Assembly: GCA_017963165.1 (NCBI GenBank)
Contig: JAGCTZ010000083.1
Coordinates: forward strand, 1 to 64,000
Direction: 5' to 3'
Origin: Treponema sp.
Lineage (GTDB): Bacteria > Spirochaetota > Spirochaetia > Treponematales > Treponemataceae
DNA: 64,000 nt
In this document: positions 44,818 through 53,036 of the stretch, in pieces
How positions within the stretch are numbered: the stretch's first letter is position 1
How the letters are laid out: each line of letters begins with the position of its first letter
The notes under the pieces: model-generated
What the model was told of the DNA's origin: nothing
Seen by the model: only the letters and a program-made list of their open reading frames with translations
Databases searched by the model: none
Translations under genes and position numbers: made by a program

Positions 44818-46680
44818 TTATGGATTGTTTGTATTTTTCTCAATACGAATATTGCATCGATGAACCAGAGCAGATTCATTTTTTTCCGTTGCAATAACGA
44901 CTACATTATATACTTCTCCAGCCAGCCAATCGCTCGTGTCAATTGTGATAGAAGCCGTTGTATATTCTGTCTCTTCACCATCTATAGTCCATACATATGA
45001 TTTGTACTCAGTTTCTTCAGAATCTGCTGCCATAATTGCAAGTTCAGAATTATCATCATCAAACTCATAATTTATAGACAGAGTTTCTGTAGGAACTGCA
45101 TGATTTATAGTAACGGTGAATGAACTGGTGTTATTTTTCCAGATTGCCTGAAGCTCTAAGTCTCCCCTTGTTCCCGTTGAAATACTGGTTATTGGTTCAG
45201 CACCATTCTTTGGTATGGCAGTTGCACCAGAGACATCTAAATCAAACTTGTTATACCAGCCAAGGAAAATATACCCATCCTTTTTAAGAACCGGCAAATC
45301 AAAGTCTGGTGTGTTACGGGTATAATTACTAACGTAATCTCCTGTAGAAGTTGTACCAGTTCCCTCTTCATTAGTATAATCAATACTGTATATCCTATCA
45401 TAATAGATATCAAAGTTTTTCTTGGCTTCTATGAGGGCAGCTATTTGTCCTGTGGTTATGCCGTCAGAATACCATGTATTATCTGGTGACAAAACAAATT
45501 CATCGCTACTTATAGAGGCAATTTCATTGAGGAAAGCTTTATTGTTTGACTTATAATAATCAATGTTTTTTGTTTCATATTCCACTTCGTCAGAACCATC
45601 TTTTTCATAATGGAATGTAACAGGAATTGATATTTCCTCAAACTTGGCAACAAGAGTTTTATCTCCTCTTTGACCAGAGACAAAAGTTCCCAAATAACCT
45701 TCATCATTAAAAGTTCCTAAACCTTCTCCATCAAGGTCGTCGGCATCGAACCAGCCCAAGAAGTTATAACCTTCTTTTTCCAATCCTTCCAAATCAAAAT
45801 CTGTCTTACGTGTATATTTTGTTTGATAATCTAAAGCAGCAGCATCTATTACAGTGCCGTCTTCGTATTTATACGTAATTGTGTAAACTGGATTAAGTTT
45901 AAACGTTTCGCTAACAGAAGTATCAAAGCCACCATAGACATTAATATTATATATACAATAATAATCAAGCAAGTGATTAGATTCAGAACCTGCAGTACAG
46001 AAATCAACAAGAATATAATAAAGTCCTGGTTCTAGATTTGTTTTTGTCAAAGTTACAGTTTCTGTAGAAGTATTAGAGAAGTCTGTACCTTTTATGAATA
46101 CATCTTCTTCTGAAGTGTCATAGTCCCAATCAATCTCCCCTGTTTCTTGATCAATAGTACCAAGATAAGGCTCCACCACATCTACATCACCTTTTGAATT
46201 ATCAAAAGTTACAGTCAAAGAAATGCTGCCTTTTGCCGAAGCCGAATCTGCCGGTTCAAGAGTAAAGCTTAACTTATTTGTCTGTTTTGCGTAAATTTTT
46301 ATATTTTCCAGAGTGTCGGTAAATTGAATAAGGTCGTCTTCGTTTTCTCCAAAATGCTTAAATGCTGTAAGTGTAAAATTGTAAATTCCTTCTGCAATTA
46401 CAAGAGGCTCTGAAAAGTCGGAAAAGCTTCCATTTAAAACCAGCTGTGTTGTTTCATTTGTACTTGTATTTTTGGCTTCAAGATAAAATCCCTGAAACTT
46501 AGAAACATCAACTTCATCGCCGGTTGGAAAGTAATGTCGTGCAGAAGTATCTACCCCTGCATTAATAACTATTTTTCCCATATTTTGTGGAATGTCATTT
46601 TTTACAGAAAGACCATTACCACAAGAGGTAATTAACAAAGCAAATAATGCTGTAATACAAATTAAAAGTTTTCTTTTCAT
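44818..46680 (-). CDS. InlB-repeat lipoprotein, paralogue b
   Basis: This 620-residue protein has lipobox LITSC and N-terminal module NMGKIVINAGVDTSARHYFP. InlB-type repeats end in FLGWFDADD and FLGWYNKFD, and a 100-residue block (HYEKDGSDEVEYETKNIDYY onward) is nearly identical to paralogue a, showing recent duplication or conversion. The C-terminal module carries YKSYVWTIDGEETEY and VYNVVVIATEKNE. It lacks the two SSAHGTAP repeats of paralogue a. Same operon, 18 bp from the next gene. Confidence 0.85.
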   Translation of the reverse strand: MKRKLLICITALFALLITSCGNGLSVKNDIPQNMGKIVINAGVDTSARHYFPTGDEVDVSKFQGFYLEAKNTSTNETTQLVLNGSFSDFSEPLVIAEGIYNFTLTAFKHFGENEDDLIQFTDTLENIKIYAKQTNKLSFTLEPADSASAKGSISLTVTFDNSKGDVDVVEPYLGTIDQETGEIDWDYDTSEEDVFIKGTDFSNTSTETVTLTKTNLEPGLYYILVDFCTAGSESNHLLDYYCIYNINVYGGFDTSVSETFKLNPVYTITYKYEDGTVIDAAALDYQTKYTRKTDFDLEGLEKEGYNFLGWFDADDLDGEGLGTFNDEGYLGTFVSGQRGDKTLVAKFEEISIPVTFHYEKDGSDEVEYETKNIDYYKSNNKAFLNEIASISSDEFVLSPDNTWYSDGITTGQIAALIEAKKNFDIYYDRIYSIDYTNEEGTGTTSTGDYVSNYTRNTPDFDLPVLKKDGYIFLGWYNKFDLDVSGATAIPKNGAEPITSISTGTRGDLELQAIWKNNTSSFTVTINHAVPTETLSINYEFDDDNSELAIMAADSEETEYKSYVWTIDGEETEYTTASITIDTSDWLAGEVYNVVVIATEKNESALVHRCNIRIEKNTNNP

Positions 46681-46698
46681 TCTATTCAGCTCCTATCC

Positions 46699-48000
46699 TT
46701 ATTGAACTACAACCTGAATTGTGCAGGAATGAACACGTTCATTTTCATCTATTGCCAAAACCATTATGGAAAGGACATCGTCTGCCTCATAACCATCTTC
46801 GGTAGGGTCATACACCAAGAGATAACCGGTTTCATCAGAAAGCTCGATACCTTCTACAAACCAGGTATAAGATGTATATGATGTTCCGTCGCTATCCATT
46901 GCCTTAAGAGTTATGCCGTCCTCGGAATTACCCATGTTCTTTATATAAAGTGTTTCGGTTGGGATATCAAGGCCAATGTCAATTGTGGCATTCTTAACCT
47001 CTTCCCACTTTGCCTTAAGAACTCTATTACCCGTAGAGCCCTTTGGAATGCTTGTAATAATTGTTTTGTTTGAATCAGAAGCATCATACCAGCCAAGGAA
47101 TTTATAAGAAGATGATGAACCTATAGATGTTGAGAAGTTAATTTCTGGAGACAATCTTGAATACTTTGTATACAGATTGTTACAATTAATTTCTTCTAAT
47201 TCATCCTCAAACGTGATGTCATAAATTGGATTTAATTTGATTGTTTCTTCGATATCTGTTACAAAGCCACTTTCGATACCAATTCCAAGGAAAAGATAGG
47301 AATCTAACAAAAACTTATTATTATTTGCATAAAAGTTAACCTGAACTTTGTATAAGCCTTGTGGTAAAACTTTTTCGAAACCAAGTTTTTCGTCTGTTGT
47401 ATTTGTAAAATCATGTCCTATGTTAAAGGATGCTTCAAACAGTTCAGTTTGCCCCCATAAAGGAGTTAAAAGCAAATCTATATAACCTATATTATAGTCT
47501 GCAGTGCCGCGTAAATTGTTAAAATGAAACTTTAAATCAAGTTTACCTTCTAAATTGGTTTCCTCCGGTTTTAGAACAAAACTTAATTCTTTGCTATCTC
47601 CTGCGTTCAGTTTTACATCATTACAGGAAGCAGAAAAAGACACTATATCACTTCCATTATACGCTTTTTTCAAAGCAATAAGCTCAAAATCGTAAGTGCC
47701 AGGGTTAATTTCGCTGGACCAGTCTTTCGCAACTGAATAAGTAAAATTAACTATTGGAGTCCAAGGATCTTCGTCTGGCTTTGCTTTATCTGTTATTTTA
47801 AGGGTATAACTATAAAATTTTGTAAGATCATAATCAGTTTCAGCAGGATAATAGTTTCTTGCCGAATCGGATAAACCTAAATTAAGAGTAATTTTTGCTT
47901 TGTCCTGTGGCACAGTATTATCTGTTGTGAGACCATTACCACAGGAAGCAAGGAACAATGTAATCAAGACTATAGATATTAATAAAGTATATTTTTTCAT
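46699..48000 (-). CDS. InlB-repeat lipoprotein, paralogue c (short)
   Basis: This 433-residue protein has lipobox FLASC and N-terminal module DKAKITLNLGLSDSARNYYP. There is a single InlB-type repeat ending KFLGWYDASD and the C-terminal module with TSYTWFVEGIELSD and VLAIDENERVHSC. It is the smallest member and shows the minimal layout N-module, one repeat, C-module. Gene size falls with repeat number across a, b and c. Confidence 0.85.
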   Translation of the reverse strand: MKKYTLLISIVLITLFLASCGNGLTTDNTVPQDKAKITLNLGLSDSARNYYPAETDYDLTKFYSYTLKITDKAKPDEDPWTPIVNFTYSVAKDWSSEINPGTYDFELIALKKAYNGSDIVSFSASCNDVKLNAGDSKELSFVLKPEETNLEGKLDLKFHFNNLRGTADYNIGYIDLLLTPLWGQTELFEASFNIGHDFTNTTDEKLGFEKVLPQGLYKVQVNFYANNNKFLLDSYLFLGIGIESGFVTDIEETIKLNPIYDITFEDELEEINCNNLYTKYSRLSPEINFSTSIGSSSSYKFLGWYDASDSNKTIITSIPKGSTGNRVLKAKWEEVKNATIDIGLDIPTETLYIKNMGNSEDGITLKAMDSDGTSYTSYTWFVEGIELSDETGYLLVYDPTEDGYEADDVLSIMVLAIDENERVHSCTIQVVVQ

Positions 48001-48015
48001 AAACCACCTCGCTTA

Positions 48016-51000
48016 TCAGTTTTTCTCAATCTGAAGTGTTAGTGCATGAGATACACCGTTGGCATCAGTTGCAACAAGATATATTCTGTGAACATCACCA
48101 GACTTCCATGAACTGGTGTCCAGAGTGAAGGTACCGGATTCCTCAGAACTTGTTTGATTATCATCATCACCCCACACATACAATTCATATTTAGTATTTG
48201 CTGAATCTACTGCCTTAAGGGTAAGGCTGCTGTCATCTTCTGCGACAGCTTGTTGAATTTTCAATGTTTCCTTAGGGTTTACAACAGAAATATTTATGGT
48301 AAATTTAGGTTTGCCTTGTTGAGCAGGTCTCTTTTCGAAGTACAATTTTGCAACCCCTAAAGAGTCGGCGCCTGGGATAAGATAATTCTGTAATACGTCA
48401 GGCCAGTATATACTGCCTTGAGTTTTGCTCAGGTATTCTGTAAGCCAGGTATTTTTTGTTGTAGAAAGATCGTAACCTTCGTTTACAAGATCTATAATAT
48501 AATCTCCTAAATCATCTATAAAGCCTGACGAATATTTTGGATCATACTTAAGTGGCGTGTAACTGGTATTTTCGACAACATTGCCGGATTCATCATAAAG
48601 AACAAATTTTAAAGTAATAGATTTTTGTTCCTGTTCCTGTTTATACTCGAATTCGAAAGTCTTACCGCTGCCGCTTGTTAAAGTGATTTTTGATGCCACA
48701 TTTTGATGCTGCGCTGAATATGGAGCATCCTTCATCTTTTCGGTTTCCAAATCATAATACTTTGTTTCGTAGAAAATGACATTGCTGTTTGATTCATCAC
48801 CTAGTCCATTAGCGTCTTCTGGATACCAGGTACCGGTAGAAACAAGCAATTCGTCTGCATCTGCGCTGGAACTATACAAAATCTCGTAAGAGTAGTTTTT
48901 GTATATTTTCAGACAGTAGTTACCTTCATCAGTTGCATCTTTCGAATGACCATTTACAGACATTTCCTGCACTTTATTAATAGGATCACAGTAGAAGGTA
49001 AGTTCGCTATAACCAGCTGAAACATAAGAGGCAAAACCGTCATATTCACTATATAATAAAGACTTGTCTTCGTTTATCTCATAACCTGCCATTGAAATGT
49101 TTTTTAATGAAGATTTCAGCACGTTAGCAATGTATCCATCCTGCAACAATGTAGACATTTGGTAAACTGAGTTAGGGAATTCGTTAAGACTTACATAAGA
49201 ACCTGTTGAATTCTTGAACAGATATTTAAAGGTAAAGTTTGTTGGTTGAACTGCAGAACTTACAAAATTAAGCTCTATGACAGGAATGCCAAAATCAACA
49301 CGATTTAAAGTTATGTTTTTGAGCGTATATCCTGCGTTCAGATACTTCTGCAAAACATCCTGGTTTAACATTTCTGTGCAGAATTCTGATGTATAAGATT
49401 GATTTAATATATCAGAATCGTAAGCAGGAATTGCATAGTCAAAGCCGACATAACCATTCATGTATGCGCTCTGAGGATTGTTATAATCATATGCATATTG
49501 TCCATCAAGCGATACGAAAACTCTTGCCGGAATGCTGGTAAGCGCCTGCATTTCCAAATCTGCGGTATAAAGAATTGAAGAAAGCGTGAAAGGACCTGCA
49601 AAACCAACATAAGCCTTTGTCAAAGATTGTGGAGAAGACTTATTCTTCACTGGATTTCCATAATAAACAATGGCAACTATGCCGGCATCATCATCTTCCT
49701 GCTTGTTAAAGCCACCTTCGTAGATTTGAGGATAATAATAATCTTTAACGTTTAGAATAAGTTTATTTGTTTCGTCCGGAGAGAGCGTAAACAAATCATT
49801 TCCGTTGGAATCAACTCTTCTGTCGTATGCAATATTAGTTACAGAAGCATACTTTGACTTATCAGCAAAATATTCTGCATAATCAGTTACTTGAGCTTTT
49901 TTAAGGGCGGCAAAAGTTGTTTCTTCCATAAGATACAAATCTACATGACAAACGACAGATTCGTCTGACTGAATCGGCAAACCTGTAAGATTAACTTCGA
50001 TTGGGATTTTCTGTTCTTGAGGAGATGAGACAGGGTCATAATAGAGTTTTAATTCAGTAATATCATCTTCAAGATAAGCTGCAATAGTTTTGTAAATCGG
50101 ACCAGAAAGTTCCTTATTTATAGTATAAAGTCCATCTTCAGAAGGATCGGTCTCTTTCGCATACTTTTCATATTGTTCTTCATAATCTGAATCACTTAAA
50201 TCGAATTTTTTATCCGGGAAACCTTCTTTTTGAATATATTTTCCGTCCTGGCCTTTAAAGAAGAATTTAATAGTAAATGTTTCCGGAAGTTCAGATGTTT
50301 CTTTATCAAAATAGAATGTTATTTCTTTAGTTTCTTTAAACAGCTTCATTATTTCGGACAATGACATATTGTCGTCAATTTTAAATTCGCTTTCTTCTTC
50401 ATTTAATTGGTAACCGGCAAGAGTAATGCCTGTAAGAGCCTTAAAATAATCTGTCATGAAATTTTCAGACTCTGTTTCTATAGAAGGGAAAGCTGTTTTA
50501 GCAACATAGTTTCCGTCGCCATCATTAAATTTAAAGTTAAGCTTTATAGAAGAATTAGTTTCAGGTTTTTCTTTTTCTTCCATAGAAAGCTCTACAGTTA
50601 TTTCATTTTTTCCTTCTGCAATAACCTTTGGTAATGAATCGCCTTCGCCTTTTAAATTGCCAAACGAAAAGGAATCATAAATCATATCTTCCATATACCA
50701 TTCAATGAAAGCTTCAATTTCTTCTTCAAGTTCTTCGTTTGTCTTGCTTTCATCGACATACTCTTCTATAAAAACTTGTTTAAGTTCCTGCTTAAGCTTT
50801 GCTTCGTTATTTATAACAATTGCGGTATCTAATTCTACATGGGCTGTTATAACGCTGCCTATTGGAATATCATTAAATGTTAAGAAGGAATTTTTTATTC
50901 CAAGGATTTTTGCTACATCATCTTCACTTTCAGATTCCTCGTCGTCAAGTGCATCGAATTTGGATAAAGGAATTTTTAAGGTGTCCGATTTTGTTTTTCC

Positions 51001-51429
51001 TTCATAGCCTTCGCCCGAAAGAGTAACTGTAATTTTTGCCTGAACGATAAGAGATTCATCTATTAAATTGTATTTTTCTTCGTTATCATCTTCTTCATCA
51101 TCTTCGATATCGTTTGGATCATCTAAGTCGTCTTCGTCCGGATCATCAATATCGTCATAGTTGTCGGGATCATCTTCTTCATAAACAGGTTGTTCCTGCT
51201 CGCTGATGACTCCTTCGGAAATGTCTTCCTGTATACCTGTAATTTCCTGTTCCTGCTCCGAAACAATATCACCTGCTTCGCGACTTGCTTTTACTGCTGC
51301 GGCATATATACTGCCCACATCAATAGAAACAGTTCCTTCGTTTTTGAAGGCATCTCCACATCCAGTCATTACTAAAGCAATACAAAGACAAATAAGGATG
51401 CTTAAGAATTTTCGTAAAGAATTTCTCAT
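48016..51429 (-). CDS. Very large acidic lipoprotein, first gene of the lipoprotein operon
   Basis: This 1137-residue protein has lipobox VMTGC (Cys24). An extremely acidic stretch (about residues 76-120, mostly Asp, Glu, Pro and Asn) follows the linker. Several similar blocks contain TFTIKFFFKGQDGKYIQKEGFP, KLNFKFNDGDGNYVAKTAFP and FTFKYLFKNSTGSYVSLNEFP, each followed by IxxAGYxxxE. The C-terminal module has YELYVWGDDDNQTS and VHRIYLVATDANG. The blocks point to repeat domains of unknown type. A consensus promoter lies 38 bp upstream and motif array 2 just beyond it. Confidence 0.8.
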   Translation of the reverse strand: MRNSLRKFLSILICLCIALVMTGCGDAFKNEGTVSIDVGSIYAAAVKASREAGDIVSEQEQEITGIQEDISEGVISEQEQPVYEEDDPDNYDDIDDPDEDDLDDPNDIEDDEEDDNEEKYNLIDESLIVQAKITVTLSGEGYEGKTKSDTLKIPLSKFDALDDEESESEDDVAKILGIKNSFLTFNDIPIGSVITAHVELDTAIVINNEAKLKQELKQVFIEEYVDESKTNEELEEEIEAFIEWYMEDMIYDSFSFGNLKGEGDSLPKVIAEGKNEITVELSMEEKEKPETNSSIKLNFKFNDGDGNYVAKTAFPSIETESENFMTDYFKALTGITLAGYQLNEEESEFKIDDNMSLSEIMKLFKETKEITFYFDKETSELPETFTIKFFFKGQDGKYIQKEGFPDKKFDLSDSDYEEQYEKYAKETDPSEDGLYTINKELSGPIYKTIAAYLEDDITELKLYYDPVSSPQEQKIPIEVNLTGLPIQSDESVVCHVDLYLMEETTFAALKKAQVTDYAEYFADKSKYASVTNIAYDRRVDSNGNDLFTLSPDETNKLILNVKDYYYPQIYEGGFNKQEDDDAGIVAIVYYGNPVKNKSSPQSLTKAYVGFAGPFTLSSILYTADLEMQALTSIPARVFVSLDGQYAYDYNNPQSAYMNGYVGFDYAIPAYDSDILNQSYTSEFCTEMLNQDVLQKYLNAGYTLKNITLNRVDFGIPVIELNFVSSAVQPTNFTFKYLFKNSTGSYVSLNEFPNSVYQMSTLLQDGYIANVLKSSLKNISMAGYEINEDKSLLYSEYDGFASYVSAGYSELTFYCDPINKVQEMSVNGHSKDATDEGNYCLKIYKNYSYEILYSSSADADELLVSTGTWYPEDANGLGDESNSNVIFYETKYYDLETEKMKDAPYSAQHQNVASKITLTSGSGKTFEFEYKQEQEQKSITLKFVLYDESGNVVENTSYTPLKYDPKYSSGFIDDLGDYIIDLVNEGYDLSTTKNTWLTEYLSKTQGSIYWPDVLQNYLIPGADSLGVAKLYFEKRPAQQGKPKFTINISVVNPKETLKIQQAVAEDDSSLTLKAVDSANTKYELYVWGDDDNQTSSEESGTFTLDTSSWKSGDVHRIYLVATDANGVSHALTLQIEKN

Positions 51430-51466
51430 GGCGCAATCTCCATTTTCGTTTGAATTAAACAGTATA

Positions 51467-51495
51467 ATTATAAAGCAGAATACCCATATTTACAA
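51467..51495 (-). promoter_or_regulatory. Promoter of the lipoprotein operon
   Basis: On the minus strand TTGTAA (51490-51495), 17-bp spacer and TATAAT (51467-51472) precede the operon's first start codon by 37 bp. The nearest motif of array 2 begins 65 bp further upstream. Confidence 0.8.
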
Positions 51496-51558
51496 TAAAA
51501 ATGAATTTGTTTGTTATAGGGGAGACTTTGGTGGAAAATCTTTTTTTTTAGGGTAAAT

Positions 51559-52324
51559 ACCCGTGAGTAGAGAGAGTTTGTTTTTTTCACAGGTATAAGC
51601 AACAGTTTTGGAGTGCGATATTTTTCAAATATACCCGTGAGAATTTCATCTTAGAAGTTTCACGGGCAGGAGTGATAAATCAGGGACGTGTTATTTCACA
51701 GAAACTCCCGTGAAAGTTGTAATTTAGAAATTCCACGGGTATGAGCGACAAATCTGGAGCATGCTTTTTCAAAAAAATACCCGTGAAAACTTCAACTTAG
51801 AATTCTCACGGGAATTGTCACCAAATATGACGTATGCTTTTTCAAAAAAATACCCGTGAACGCTTCAATTTTGCAATCTCACGGGTACTGGCGACAATTC
51901 TGGCGCAAGATATTTCTTCAAAATACCCGTGGTAACTTCAACTTAGAATTCTCACGGGAATTGTCACCAAATCTGGAGCATGCTTTTTCAAGAAGATGCC
52001 CGTGAGTGTTTCAATTTTATAATCCCACGGGTATGAGCGACAAATTTGGAGCGAGATTTTTCAAAAAAATACTCGTGGTAACTTCAACTTAGAATTCTCA
52101 CGGGAATTGTCACCAAATATGACGTATGCTTTTTCAAAAAAATACCCGTGAGTGTTTCAATTTTGCAATCTCACGGGTACTGGCGACAATTCTAGCGCAA
52201 GATATTTCTTCAAAATACCCGTGAGAACTTCATTTTAGGAATCTCACGGGTACAAACGCCAACTCCAGAACGAGACACTTCCAAAAAACACCTGTGAAAA
52301 CTTCAATTTACAAATTCCACGGGA
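51559..52324. repeat. Motif array 2: eleven 73-bp units of inverted CCCGTG/CACGGG
   Basis: Left motifs start at 51560, 51634, 51707, 51780, 51853, 51926, 51999, 52072, 52145, 52218 and 52291. After the first step of 74 bp, all steps are exactly 73 bp. Each left motif CCCGTGR is followed 26 bp later (27 in the first unit) by YCACGGG. Interiors share an xCTTCAAyTT core; the 40-bp gaps are related but varied. Units at 51780-51925 recur almost exactly at 52072-52217, a two-unit duplication. Both terminal units are degenerate (CACAGG; CCTGTG). The array begins about 63 bp after the HAD gene stop and ends 65 bp before the lipoprotein operon promoter. No gene is seen in it. Confidence 0.95.
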
Positions 52325-52385
52325 ATGCGCACCAATTCCAGCTATTTCTTATTTTACAAAATTGCATACTGCCTTTATTTCACAA

Positions 52386-53036
52386 CTATGACTTCATCAA
52401 CATCGAAGCCAATTCATAAACCTCTTCTACCCCGCTAACAAGGATTCCGCCCATGCCAAGTTCAAGCGGCAGCGCAATATCCATGTCGTAGCGGTCGCCA
52501 ATGGCAATGCAGTTTTGAGGTTGGGTTTGAGTGATTTCGCAGGCCTTCATAAAAGGCTCGACGGCAGGTTTAGATTTAAGACATGTATCAAGCCCGACAA
52601 TTTCCGGAAAAAATTCCGAACTGCCGATTGCATCCAGCGTTTTACGCGCAGTAAACACAGGATTGTTTGTTACGCAGATAAGCTTAAATTTTTGCGAAAG
52701 CGTTTCCAGAGTTTCACGCAATTTTTCATCACGTTTCAGGAAGTCTGCTGGCTCCATTAAGGTTTTTCGCCACTCCACGCTTTGTGCAATCGGGATACCA
52801 AACGCAAGCAGCGTATTTCCAAGACTGATTTTTTTACCATTATTTGCTGCTGCAAACTGTCTTCGATAATCGGCAACCATTTTGCGGGCTTCTTCTGCAG
52901 TTATTCCCCTATCACGGGCAAACTGGCGTACCTGACAGTCAACCTGTTCAAAAGCATATGCAGCATTTGTATACAACGTAGAGTCTATATCAAAAATGAG
53001 TGTTTTGGGATTAGATGGTAGATTGAAGGATTTCAT
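52386..53036 (-). CDS. HAD-family phosphatase (pyrimidine 5'-nucleotidase-like)
   Basis: This 216-residue protein has nucleophile motif LIFDIDSTLYT, motif II ICVTNNP, Lys in LKSKPAVEPF and motif IV IAIGDRYDMDIALP. The D-x-D-x-T and a helical cap (about 20-95) fit the subgroup that includes pyrimidine 5'-nucleotidases and phosphoglycolate phosphatases. ATG 53036 overlaps the kinase stop (ATGA); a longer in-frame reading to 53135 merely translates the tandem repeats antisense-frame within the kinase gene and is rejected. The neighbours prs and the sugar kinase suggest a nucleotide or sugar-phosphate substrate. Confidence 0.85.
   Translation of the reverse strand: MKSFNLPSNPKTLIFDIDSTLYTNAAYAFEQVDCQVRQFARDRGITAEEARKMVADYRRQFAAANNGKKISLGNTLLAFGIPIAQSVEWRKTLMEPADFLKRDEKLRETLETLSQKFKLICVTNNPVFTARKTLDAIGSSEFFPEIVGLDTCLKSKPAVEPFMKACEITQTQPQNCIAIGDRYDMDIALPLELGMGGILVSGVEEVYELASMLMKS

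Noticed and set aside
51559..52324. Partition (parS-like) site cluster
   Set aside because: The motif CCCGTG/CACGGG differs from the parS palindrome with central CACGTG, its half sites are 26 bp apart, and no parA/parB lies nearby.
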